The translations under genes and the position numbers were made by a program. From CAZAXU01 sp964489245 (GTDB taxonomy: Bacteria; Bacteroidota; Bacteroidia; Flavobacteriales; Flavobacteriaceae), in assembly GCA_964489245.1 (NCBI GenBank), contig CAZAXU010000025.1:1-29451 (forward strand): 29,451 bases of DNA, written 5' to 3'. Under the pieces are notes generated by a model, which was given only the letters and a program-made list of their open reading frames with translations, was not told the DNA's origin and ran no database searches. Each line of letters starts with the position of its first letter. Position 1 is the first letter of the stretch. Of the stretch, positions 24,022 to 29,451 are shown one piece after another.

Positions 24022-25803
24022 TTGGACAGACTGCAACAAATTATCACAACACTTTCAAACAAACCGGGGGTTTATCAATTTCTAGATAAGAACGGCACAA
24101 TTATCTATGTTGGGAAAGCCAAAAATTTAAAGAAAAGAGTGCGATCTTACTTCAACAAAAATCAGTCGGGAAAAACAAAAGTTCTTGTTTCCAAAATTCA
24201 TGATATCAAACACATTATCGTTGAAACGGAAACCGATGCCTTGTTGTTGGAAAACACATTAATCAAAGAATATCAGCCGCGGTATAATGTGATGCTAAAA
24301 GACGATAAAACCTATCCTTGGATTTGTATCAAAAAAGAACATTTTCCCAGAGTTTTCCTCAGCAGAACACTTGTCAAAGACGGCTCTGAATATTACGGGC
24401 CCTATACATCCGTGAAAACGGCAAAGACATTATTGGGTTTGATTCAAAAACTCTATCCAATTCGCAGCTGCAAATTGGATTTGAATCCGGAAAAAATTGC
24501 AAAAAAAAAATATGATGTCTGTCTGGACTATCATATCGGCATATGCAAAGCTCCTTGTGTCGGCTATCAAGATGAAGACGACTATAACGAAAGCATTCGT
24601 CAAATCAGAAACATTATCAAAGGAAACTTTAGGTCTGCCCTGAAAGAATTTGAACTGCAAATGCGGAAGCATGCCGTTGATTTGGAATTTGAAAAAGCAC
24701 AAAAAATCAAAGAGAAACTGGAGTCTTTAGAAAACTATCAGGCACGTTCAACAGTGGTCAATCCTAAAATCAATAATGTCGAAGTTTATAATATTGTTTC
24801 TGACGAATCTGTTGCTTATATCAATTTCTTACAAATCGGGCACGGTGCCATCATTCGGTCACACACTTTGGAAATCAAGAAAAAAATGGATGAGTCCGAT
24901 CAAGAATTGCTGGAGCTTGCCATTGTTGAAATCAGGCAACGCTTTCAATTGAATACACAAGAGATTTATATTCCGTTTGAAATTGGCATTCTCAGCCAAC
25001 TCAAGAAAAATATTCCACAAATCGGGGATAAAAAACGTTTGATGGAACTTTCTCGCAGAAATGCCGTTTATTATCGTTTGGAAAAACTCAAACAACTCAA
25101 ACTCACCGATCCCGGCAAACACACCAATAGATTAATGAAACAAATGAAAAAAGACTTGCGCCTATCTGAAGAACCCAGACATATTGAATGTTTTGATAAT
25201 TCAAACATTCAAGGCAGTAATCCTGTTGCTGCTTGTGTGATTTTTAAAGACGGGAAACCCGACAAAAAGGAATATCGTCATTTTCATATCAAAACGGTTT
25301 CCGGTCCGAATGATTTTGCATCGATGGAAGAAATCATATATCGCAGATACAAACGCCTGTTGGATGAAAAGAAAAATTTACCGCAACTCATTATCATTGA
25401 CGGAGGAAAAGGGCAATTATCTTCAGCGGTTAAAAGTTTAAAGAAATTAAATATCTATGGAAAAGTTGCCATCATCGGCATTGCCAAACGTTTGGAAGAA
25501 ATTTATTATCCAAACGATAGCGTTCCGTTATATTTGGATAAAAAATCAGAAACACTCAAAGTAATCCAACAAGCCAGAAACGAAGCTCACCGATTCGGAA
25601 TTGGCTTTCACAGAAAGGGAAGAATAAAAAACAGCTTGCAAACCGAGTTGGAACAAATTTCGGGAATCGGAAAAAAAACAATTCTGAATCTCCTGAAACA
25701 TTTCAAATCCGTTAAAAGGATTCAGAAAGCTAATGAAAAAGAACTGGCAAGGCTTATCGGAGCACATAGGGCAAAAAAAATTATCAGCTACTTTCACTCT
25801 TGA
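24022..25803 (+). CDS. uvrC: Excinuclease ABC subunit C
   Basis: This is the 593-aa nuclease of nucleotide excision repair, which makes both cuts beside a UvrB-bound lesion. The N-terminal GIY-YIG domain is complete (KPGVYQFLDKNGTIIYVGKAKNLKKRV, about 14-40). A Cys-bearing segment CLDYHIGICKAPC (about 168-180), the UVR motif EFEKAQKIKEKLESLE (about 222-240), the RNase H-like domain (IECFDNSNIQGSNPVAACVIF and IIIDGGKGQL) and a C-terminal helix-hairpin-helix pair (ISGIGKKTILNLLKHF) follow in order. The start is a TTG: a stop at 24004 is in frame six codons upstream and no ATG precedes the conserved KPGVY. The length is normal. Confidence 0.96.
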   Translation: MDRLQQIITTLSNKPGVYQFLDKNGTIIYVGKAKNLKKRVRSYFNKNQSGKTKVLVSKIHDIKHIIVETETDALLLENTLIKEYQPRYNVMLKDDKTYPWICIKKEHFPRVFLSRTLVKDGSEYYGPYTSVKTAKTLLGLIQKLYPIRSCKLDLNPEKIAKKKYDVCLDYHIGICKAPCVGYQDEDDYNESIRQIRNIIKGNFRSALKEFELQMRKHAVDLEFEKAQKIKEKLESLENYQARSTVVNPKINNVEVYNIVSDESVAYINFLQIGHGAIIRSHTLEIKKKMDESDQELLELAIVEIRQRFQLNTQEIYIPFEIGILSQLKKNIPQIGDKKRLMELSRRNAVYYRLEKLKQLKLTDPGKHTNRLMKQMKKDLRLSEEPRHIECFDNSNIQGSNPVAACVIFKDGKPDKKEYRHFHIKTVSGPNDFASMEEIIYRRYKRLLDEKKNLPQLIIIDGGKGQLSSAVKSLKKLNIYGKVAIIGIAKRLEEIYYPNDSVPLYLDKKSETLKVIQQARNEAHRFGIGFHRKGRIKNSLQTELEQISGIGKKTILNLLKHFKSVKRIQKANEKELARLIGAHRAKKIISYFHS

Positions 25804-25812
25804 AGATATCAA

Positions 25813-25844
25813 TTTGTTTTATTCACCAAAAAGATGTAAATTGT
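25813..25844 (+). promoter_or_regulatory. Weak promoter candidate of the C-type lectin gene
   Basis: TTTG (25813-25816), 20 bp, then TAAATTGT (25837-25844), which matches TAnnTTTG at four of six fixed positions. The spacing is ideal but the -7 box is poor. Confidence 0.35.
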
Positions 25845-25868
25845 GGAGACACAATAAAACTGAAAATC

Positions 25869-26732
25869 ATGAAAATAAAAAACAGCATTCAATCGCTTCT
25901 TATTCTTTTCAGCGCAATCAGTTTTTTTCAGACAACTTATTCTCAATGTGTTTCTGATGAAAGTCATGTATATCCCTTCAGCTATAACAGCATAAATTAT
26001 GAAGTTGTTAAAGAAAAGCTCAATTGGACAGATGCCGCCGCATGTGCCGCGTCAAGAGGAGGCTTTCTTGCTGAAATCAACTCTCAGACAGAACAAGATG
26101 CCATTTTCTCAAATGTAAACAATGCCGGAATCAATGCATCAAACACCGTTGCCTCAGATGGTGGCGGCGCATCCTACCTTTGGCTTGGAGGCAATGACCT
26201 TGCAACAGAAGGCGTCTGGATTTGGGACGGAAACAACGATGGAACTTTCACGCAATTCTGGCAAGGTGGCGTCAATGGAAACCCTGTTAACGGAAGCTAC
26301 AACAATTGGGGACATGAGCCGGATAATTGGAACAACATACAAGATGCTCTGGGGTTAGCCGTCACAGAATGGCCACTTGGAAGCGGCTCTTTGGGCTCTC
26401 CCGGACAGTGGAATGATGTGGATGCCACAAATTCTTTATACTACATTATTGAATATCCGCCGGGAGCCGGTATTGAAAAAAACAAACCAACCGGAATAAA
26501 AATTTCTCCCAATCCCAGCTCGGGAAATATTATCATCACTGCTTCCGGCAATCCGGATAGTGCTTTTAATATCAAAATTTATAGTTTGACCGGCATGCTC
26601 GTTAAAGAAATCGATGCAAATGATTTGGAAACTCATGTTGATGTTTCAAACTTACCCAACGGTGTCTATGTTGTTGCTCTAAAAACAGATCATAAAATCT
26701 CAGCTATTTCAAAGCTCATTATCAAGAAATAG
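25869..26732 (+). CDS. Secreted C-type lectin domain protein with T9SS sorting domain
   Basis: This is a 287-aa secreted protein. The ATG at 25869 begins a normal signal peptide (KIKNSIQSLLILFSAISFFQTTYSQ); the frame upstream to a TTG at 25800 overlaps uvrC and is not used. The C-type lectin-like domain (about 30-200) shows the first strand YEVVKEKLNWTDAAACAASRGGFLAEI, SYLWLGGND, VWIWDG, the calcium-site-like GHEPDNW and the WND motif in PGQWNDVD. The EPD/WND pair suggests calcium-dependent carbohydrate binding. The last 75 or so residues are a type A T9SS sorting domain (GIKISPNPSSGNI, LPNGVYVVALKTDHKISAISKLIIKK). Its target ligand is unknown. No gene partner; tRNA-Leu follows. Confidence 0.88.
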   Translation: MKIKNSIQSLLILFSAISFFQTTYSQCVSDESHVYPFSYNSINYEVVKEKLNWTDAAACAASRGGFLAEINSQTEQDAIFSNVNNAGINASNTVASDGGGASYLWLGGNDLATEGVWIWDGNNDGTFTQFWQGGVNGNPVNGSYNNWGHEPDNWNNIQDALGLAVTEWPLGSGSLGSPGQWNDVDATNSLYYIIEYPPGAGIEKNKPTGIKISPNPSSGNIIITASGNPDSAFNIKIYSLTGMLVKEIDANDLETHVDVSNLPNGVYVVALKTDHKISAISKLIIKK

Positions 26733-26792
26733 TATCGTTATTTTCCATATCAATTTTCAATCAAAAATTAATGTATAAATAAAAAAACTTTA

Positions 26793-26800
26793 TATATTTG
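26793..26800 (+). promoter_or_regulatory. -7 element of tRNA-Leu
   Basis: TATATTTG is an exact -7 match; it predicts transcription from about 26807, five bases before the mature 5' end. No -33 TTG is visible. Confidence 0.6.
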
Positions 26801-26811
26801 CATTCCCGAAA

Positions 26812-26893
26812 GCGGGTGTGGTGAAATTGGTAGACACGCTAGACTTAGGATCTAGTGCTTCACGGCGTGGGGGTTCGAGTCCCTTCACCCGCA
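26812..26893 (+). tRNA. tRNA-Leu (UAG)
   Basis: The acceptor stem GCGGGTG (26812-26818) pairs with CACCCGC (26886-26892), with A as discriminator at 26893. The anticodon stem CTAGA/TCTAG encloses loop CTTAGGA, so the anticodon is TAG. A long variable arm (TGCTTCACGGCGT) and TTCGAGT in the T loop fit a class II leucine tRNA. CCA is not encoded. Confidence 0.95.
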
Positions 26894-26897
26894 CTTC

Positions 26898-26930
26898 AAG
26901 AACTTCTCAAAATTGAGAGGTTCTTTTTTT
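26898..26930 (+). terminator. Terminator after tRNA-Leu
   Basis: AAGAACTTCTCAA (26898-26910) pairs with TTGAGAGGTTCTT (26913-26925), one G-U pair, followed by a T run. Confidence 0.85.
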
Positions 26931-26962
26931 GTCTTTATCATAAAATCATTCCAAAGTTTTCT

Positions 26963-26970
26963 TATATTTG
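26963..26970 (+). promoter_or_regulatory. -7 element of the LysE-type gene
   Basis: TATATTTG, an exact match; transcription would begin near 26977, 15 nt before the ATG at 26992. The in-frame TTG at 26968 lies inside this box, which supports the ATG start. Confidence 0.55.
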
Positions 26971-26991
26971 TTCCGGTTTCAAAACGAAAAT

Positions 26992-27684
26992 ATGAATATT
27001 TTCATCTCAGATCTTATCAAAGCCATTCCTCTAGGGATTTCATTAAGTTTTTTGATTGGTCCCGTTTTCTTTGTGCTTTTGGAAACCAGTGCCACAAAAG
27101 GAGCAAGAGCTGCAATTGTATTGGATTTGGGGGTTATTTTTGCTGATATTGTCTTCATTGCCATTGCTTTTTTGGGGAGCTATAAACTATTGGAACAACT
27201 CACCAATCACCCTGCTCTATACTCTCTTGGAGGTATGATTATGGGCATATACGGACTCATCACAATCATCAAAAAACCAAAAGAAGAATCTATTGAAAAT
27301 CAAACCGAGATAGAAATTCCGAAGAATAACTATTTGGCACTATTTGTTAAAGGGTTTTTATTAAACTTTATCAATATCGGCGTTTTGGCGTTTTGGCTTG
27401 GAATGATTGTCATTTTTACACCTAAATTGAATTTAGATCCCACCAGAATCCTTGTCTTTTTTAGCGGAATTATTATCGGTTATTTTTTAATGGATCTTAT
27501 TAAAATATTTTTGGCCAAGCAATTCAAGTCAAAAATGACTCCGAAAAGGGTGGTAAATATCAAACGAGTCATTGGAATTATCTTGTTTGTTGCCGGAATA
27601 TACTTGATATATGAAGGGTTTTCCGATTCAAAGAATATCGATATCAACAATACAATTGAAAAAATAAATAATATTCAAAAATAA
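26992..27684 (+). CDS. LysE-family translocator
   Basis: This is a 230-aa inner-membrane exporter of amino acids or similar small molecules. The N-terminal signature is visible: IPLGISLSFLIGPVFFVLLETSATKGARAAIVLDLGVIFADIVFIAIAF, with the GP and G-A-R-A elements of the LysE/RhtB family. Six hydrophobic segments are likely (about 5-28, 35-60, 72-92, 115-145, 150-172, 195-215), separated in the middle by a charged loop (about 97-112). The substrate cannot be read from sequence. The true start is the ATG at 26992; the frame upstream overlaps the promoter. It lies between two tRNA genes and ends 3 bp before the tRNA-Cys on the other strand. Confidence 0.85.
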   Translation: MNIFISDLIKAIPLGISLSFLIGPVFFVLLETSATKGARAAIVLDLGVIFADIVFIAIAFLGSYKLLEQLTNHPALYSLGGMIMGIYGLITIIKKPKEESIENQTEIEIPKNNYLALFVKGFLLNFINIGVLAFWLGMIVIFTPKLNLDPTRILVFFSGIIIGYFLMDLIKIFLAKQFKSKMTPKRVVNIKRVIGIILFVAGIYLIYEGFSDSKNIDINNTIEKINNIQK

Positions 27685-27687
27685 AAG

Positions 27688-27758
27688 AGGCACCTAGCAG
27701 ATTCGAACTGCTGTAGACGGTTTTGCAGACCGCTGCCTAGCCACTCGGCCAAGGTGCC
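27688..27758 (-). tRNA. tRNA-Cys (GCA)
   Basis: On the minus strand, GGCACCT (27758-27752) pairs with AGGTGCC (27695-27689); the discriminator is T (27688), as expected for Cys. The anticodon loop CTGCAAA in a GCGGT/ACCGT stem gives GCA. T loop TTCGAAT. CCA is not encoded. Confidence 0.95.
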
Positions 27759-27774
27759 TGATTTAAAAGGATTA

Positions 27775-27806
27775 CAAATTTACGGCATTTTTTAAAATCT
27801 ACCAAA
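27775..27806 (-). promoter_or_regulatory. Promoter of tRNA-Cys
   Basis: On minus TTTG (27806-27803), 20 bp, TAAATTTG (27782-27775): full consensus with ideal spacing. The start would be near 27768, 10 nt before the tRNA. Confidence 0.75.
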
Positions 27807-27846
27807 TACTATTTTTTTCAAATAATATCCTAAACCTATTTCAAAA

Positions 27847-27875
27847 ATAGACTTGAAATATGACAACAAGTCTAT
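27847..27875 (-). terminator. Terminator overlapping the folB stop codon
   Basis: ATAGACTTG (27847-27855) and CAAGTCTAT (27867-27875) form a perfect 9-bp stem with an 11-nt loop; on minus five T follow. The folB stop codon (27872-27874) lies inside the stem. Confidence 0.7.
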
Positions 27876-28228
27876 CTGCTTTTTTTCATCAAAACACTAA
27901 CAGATTCGATATTCCCTCCAACGGGAGGGTTAAGCTTGATTACTTCTACTTCTACCTTCTCTGCAATTGAAAATTCATCGAATATACTGTCTATAATCCG
28001 CTTGGCAACAGTCTCCATCAATTTTGCTCTGATTTTCATTTGTTCCATTACAATTTCATTCAGCCTGGTATAATCCAAACCATATTGCAAATCATCTGTT
28101 TTAGCAGCTTTGGTCATATTTGTTTTCACCCGAAGGTCAATGCGAAAATCCGCACCTATTTTTTCTTCCTCTTCCATACAACCATGATAACTGTATGTTC
28201 TGATATTTGAAAGTGTTATATATCCCAT
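27872..28228 (-). CDS. folB: Dihydroneopterin aldolase
   Basis: This 118-aa cytoplasmic enzyme of folate synthesis splits 7,8-dihydroneopterin into 6-hydroxymethyl-dihydropterin and glycolaldehyde. Family features are clear: the opening strand ITLSNIRTYSYHGCMEEEEKIGADFRIDL with the substrate-binding Glu after YHG, the conserved Tyr in YGLDYTRL, ETVAKRIIDSI, and the Lys plus NPP of VIKLNPPVGG near the end. The length is normal. It is a single-gene unit with a strong promoter and a terminator; no other fol gene is in the window. Confidence 0.95.
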   Translation of the reverse strand: MGYITLSNIRTYSYHGCMEEEEKIGADFRIDLRVKTNMTKAAKTDDLQYGLDYTRLNEIVMEQMKIRAKLMETVAKRIIDSIFDEFSIAEKVEVEVIKLNPPVGGNIESVSVLMKKSR

Positions 28229-28248
28229 ATGGTTTCTTTTGAAAGGAA

Positions 28249-28279
28249 CAAAGTTAGTCTAAATCATAAAAAAACAAAA
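28249..28279 (-). promoter_or_regulatory. Promoter of folB
   Basis: On minus TTTTG (28279-28275), 18 bp, then TAACTTTG (28256-28249), an exact -7 match, 20 bp before the ATG at 28228. Confidence 0.68.
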
Positions 28280-28308
28280 CATTATGCCGACAAATCAATT
28301 TTGAGCAC

Positions 28309-28339
28309 AAAAAAAAGTCCCGTGAATTACGAGACTTTT
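28309..28339 (-). terminator. Terminator of the thioredoxin gene
   Basis: AAAAGTC..CGT (28313-28323) pairs with ACG..GACTTTT (28329-28339), with one C/A mismatch and loop GAATT; the A run (28309-28316) gives a U run on minus. It lies 22 bp past the stop at 28362. Confidence 0.75.
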
Positions 28340-28361
28340 CCGTATCTGAGAAGAACAGGAA

Positions 28362-28736
28362 CTATTCTTCCGTTTTTTCTTCTTTGAACAATTCTTTAGA
28401 AATGATTTCATCATATACATTCTCAGGGAGTGCTCCGGGTTGCATCATGGGAGTTCCTTCTGTAGGGATGAACAAAATGCTGGGAATACTTCTGATGCCA
28501 AACATGCCTGAAAGTTCTCTTTCCGTTTCAGTGTCAACTTTATACACCTTCAATTTTCCTTCATACTTATCAGAAAGATTTTCCATAATAGGAGCAACCA
28601 TTTTACAAGGTTGACACCATTCCGCCCAAAAATCTACAATCGCAGGAATATCTCCCTTGTATTTCCACTCTTTTTCATTTTCGTAATCGAAAATTTCATC
28701 TTTAAACATTTGTAATGTTAGATTGATTGTCGCCAT
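28362..28736 (-). CDS. Thioredoxin-family protein with a CQPC active site
   Basis: This is a 124-aa cytoplasmic thioredoxin fold with no signal peptide. The active site is FWAEWCQPCKMVAPIM, so the motif is CQPC rather than the CGPC of classical thioredoxin; the cis-Pro loop is normal (GIRSIPSILFI). The N-terminus has a short extra stretch before IPAIVDFWA, and the C-terminus ends in an acidic KEEKTEE. It most likely reduces protein disulfides, with thioredoxin reductase elsewhere in the genome; the Gln may shift its redox potential. It is a single-gene unit with a good promoter and a terminator. Confidence 0.9.
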   Translation of the reverse strand: MATINLTLQMFKDEIFDYENEKEWKYKGDIPAIVDFWAEWCQPCKMVAPIMENLSDKYEGKLKVYKVDTETERELSGMFGIRSIPSILFIPTEGTPMMQPGALPENVYDEIISKELFKEEKTEE

Positions 28737-28766
28737 AACTTATTTTATAATTTTAATAATTGGGTG

Positions 28767-28795
28767 CAAAGGTAAGAATTATTCTGATTCCCCAA
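28767..28795 (-). promoter_or_regulatory. Promoter of the thioredoxin gene
   Basis: On minus TTG (28795-28793), 18 bp, then TACCTTTG (28774-28767), an exact -7 match, 30 bp before the ATG. Confidence 0.65.
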
Positions 28796-28918
28796 TATTT
28801 AATATGTAACTTTTATTACTCAAACTTGAACTCTATATTTTTTTTGAAAAAGGCAATTTTTATGCATGAAAAAACAAAATACTCAATTCAAAAACCGGAT
28901 AAAAAATTTTCAAAAAAA

Positions 28919-28951
28919 TTTTGCTTGGTATCAAATTTCATTCTATATTTG
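28919..28951 (+). promoter_or_regulatory. Promoter of tRNA-Asn
   Basis: TTTTG (28919-28923), 20 bp, TATATTTG (28944-28951): full consensus with ideal spacing. Transcription would begin near 28958. Confidence 0.75.
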
Positions 28952-28972
28952 CACTCGCAAACGAGCAAAAAT

Positions 28973-29046
28973 TCCTCCATAGCTCAGTTGGTTAGAGCAC
29001 CTGACTGTTAATCAGGGTGTCGCTGGTTCAAGTCCAGCTGGAGGAG
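28973..29046 (+). tRNA. tRNA-Asn (GUU)
   Basis: TCCTCCA (28973-28979) pairs with TGGAGGA (29039-29045); the discriminator is G (29046). The anticodon stem CCTGA/TCAGG holds loop CTGTTAA, anticodon GTT. The D arm AGCTCAGTTGGTTAGAGC and T arm GCTGGTTCAAGTCCAGC are complete. CCA is not encoded. A partial second copy lies at 29363-29435. Confidence 0.95.
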
Positions 29047-29053
29047 CGACCTT

Positions 29054-29086
29054 AAAAGTCGACTAATCATCTAGTCGGCTTTTTTT
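29054..29086 (+). terminator. Terminator after tRNA-Asn
   Basis: AAAAGTCGACTA (29054-29065) pairs with TAGTCGGCTTTT (29072-29083), one G-U pair, with a T run to 29086. It ends only 2 bp before the ATG of the GIY-YIG gene. Its left arm is repeated at the right edge of the window. Confidence 0.8.
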
Positions 29087-29088
29087 AT

Positions 29089-29400
29089 ATGATGAAATTT
29101 TATGTTTACATACTATATGCAGAAAAAAATGACAAATTTTATGTCGGACAATCTCATGATTATATCAAACGGCTAAAACATCACAACTCAGATAATAAAA
29201 ATACTTTCACATCAAAATATAGACCCTGGAAATTAGTTGCTGTCTTTGAAGCGGGGAATGACAGAGGACAAGCAATGAAACTCGAGCAATATATTAAAAA
29301 ACAGAAAAGTAAAAACTTGTTGTTACAATTGATAAATCCGGATTTTAAACCAACCGGAAAATTAGCTCAGTTGGTTAGAGTCCCGCACATGCGGGATTAA
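29089..29400 (+). CDS. GIY-YIG nuclease family protein with a tRNA-derived C-terminal tail
   Basis: This is a 103-aa single-domain GIY-YIG nuclease (URI type). The motif is YVYILYAEKNDKFYVGQS, the catalytic Arg is in YIKRLKHHN and the metal-binding Glu in KLEQYIKKQKS, so the site looks intact. The start could be ATG 29089 or the adjacent ATG 29092; the A of the first lies two bases after the T run of the tRNA-Asn terminator, and no promoter fits between them, so expression would depend on read-through. The last 14 residues (GKLAQLVRVPHMRD) are a translation of the second tRNA-Asn copy and its hairpin, not part of the nuclease fold. Such small proteins resemble selfish or repair nucleases; the target is unknown. 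Confidence 0.85.
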   Translation: MMKFYVYILYAEKNDKFYVGQSHDYIKRLKHHNSDNKNTFTSKYRPWKLVAVFEAGNDRGQAMKLEQYIKKQKSKNLLLQLINPDFKPTGKLAQLVRVPHMRD

Positions 29401-29435
29401 TCAGGGTGTCGCTGGTTCAAGTCCAGCTGGAGGAG
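29363..29435 (+). pseudogene. Damaged tRNA-Asn copy with a hairpin in place of the anticodon stem
   Basis: Bases 29363-29380 equal 28980-28997 of tRNA-Asn and 29397-29435 equal 29008-29046. In between, the ten bases CACCTGACTG (5' anticodon stem and start of the loop) are replaced by TCCCGCACATGCGGGA (29381-29396), a 7-bp perfect stem with a 2-nt loop. The 5' acceptor strand is also missing: AACCGGAAAA stands where TCCTCCA should be. No anticodon arm of normal size (5+7+5) can form, so it cannot be a working tRNA-Asn. Confidence 0.8.
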
Positions 29436-29451
29436 CGACCTTAAAAGTCGA

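Larger units (their letters stand above)
29008..29451 (+). mobile_element. Putative GIY-YIG / tRNA-Asn unit, right end outside the window
   Basis: The 55 bases 29008-29062 (3' half of tRNA-Asn plus 16 bases of flank) recur exactly at 29397-29451, the end of the window. Between them lie the GIY-YIG gene, an 18-nt copy of the tRNA D-arm region (TAGCTCAGTTGGTTAGAG, 29363-29380) and a 16-nt hairpin. The repeated unit is 389 bp (29008-29396). This is either a tandem duplication or an insertion within the anticodon. No transposase, integrase or terminal inverted repeat is seen; calling it mobile is inference. Confidence 0.4.

Noticed and set aside
28760..29011. An open frame ending SSIAQLVRAPDC
   Set aside because: Its 3' end is a translation of tRNA-Asn and the rest is AT-rich promoter sequence; there is no protein-like composition.
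1..29451. CRISPR arrays, phage genes, transposases or integrases
   Set aside because: No spaced direct repeat series and no such protein motifs were seen; apart from the GIY-YIG unit at the right edge, the window looks like stable chromosome.

Overview
The window looks like a chromosomal segment of a low-GC Bacteroidota bacterium, most likely a Flavobacteriia-type lineage. The grounds are: two proteins ending in a Bacteroidota-type (T9SS type A) sorting domain, a fused ResB-CcsA cytochrome c maturation protein, a Cys-poor DksA-like protein, an IleRS with a KMSKR motif, and many matches to the Bacteroidota promoter form (TTG or TTTG, about 20 bp, TAnnTTTG) with almost no Shine-Dalgarno sequences. 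Most of the content is housekeeping and ordinary cell-envelope functions; no phage, plasmid or CRISPR locus is visible.

Layout. 1-4085: the end of a secreted P-domain protein and the CcsBA cytochrome c assembly protein, which ends in a bidirectional terminator. 4098-7712: an outer-membrane porin divergent from a DUF2141 lipoprotein / LytS-type kinase / LytTR regulator operon; a perfect 21-bp inverted repeat spans both translation starts. 7794-12470: tsaB, a GCS2-CBS fusion, an AstE/AspA-type metallohydrolase and a polyprenyl diphosphate synthase, all on plus. 12475-14747 (minus): a GMC oxidoreductase and its small Tat-type partner subunit. 14835-17033 (minus): an ECF sigma factor, a soluble zinc-binding anti-sigma factor, and two paralogous exported EF-hand proteins with Cys-rich GKCG tails. 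17099-19255 (minus): a prolyl oligopeptidase. 19459-25803 (plus): ileS, a DksA-like protein, lspA and uvrC. 25869-29046: a secreted C-type lectin protein, tRNA-Leu, a LysE-type exporter, tRNA-Cys, folB, a thioredoxin and tRNA-Asn. 29054-29451: a GIY-YIG nuclease gene followed by a damaged second copy of tRNA-Asn.

Two places stand out. First, the two EF-hand proteins end in tandem motifs of the EGKCG type, which in HvfA-like proteins are the substrate of DUF692 (MNIO) enzymes that turn the cysteines into copper ligands. Here they lie directly downstream of an ECF sigma / RsrA-like anti-sigma pair, suggesting a stress-controlled metal-handling system with an unusual EF-hand scaffold. Second, the right edge carries a GIY-YIG nuclease between an intact tRNA-Asn and a second copy in which the 5' half of the anticodon arm is replaced by a 16-nt perfect hairpin. 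The geometry fits a small element inserted inside the tRNA anticodon that rebuilds the tRNA on its left side.
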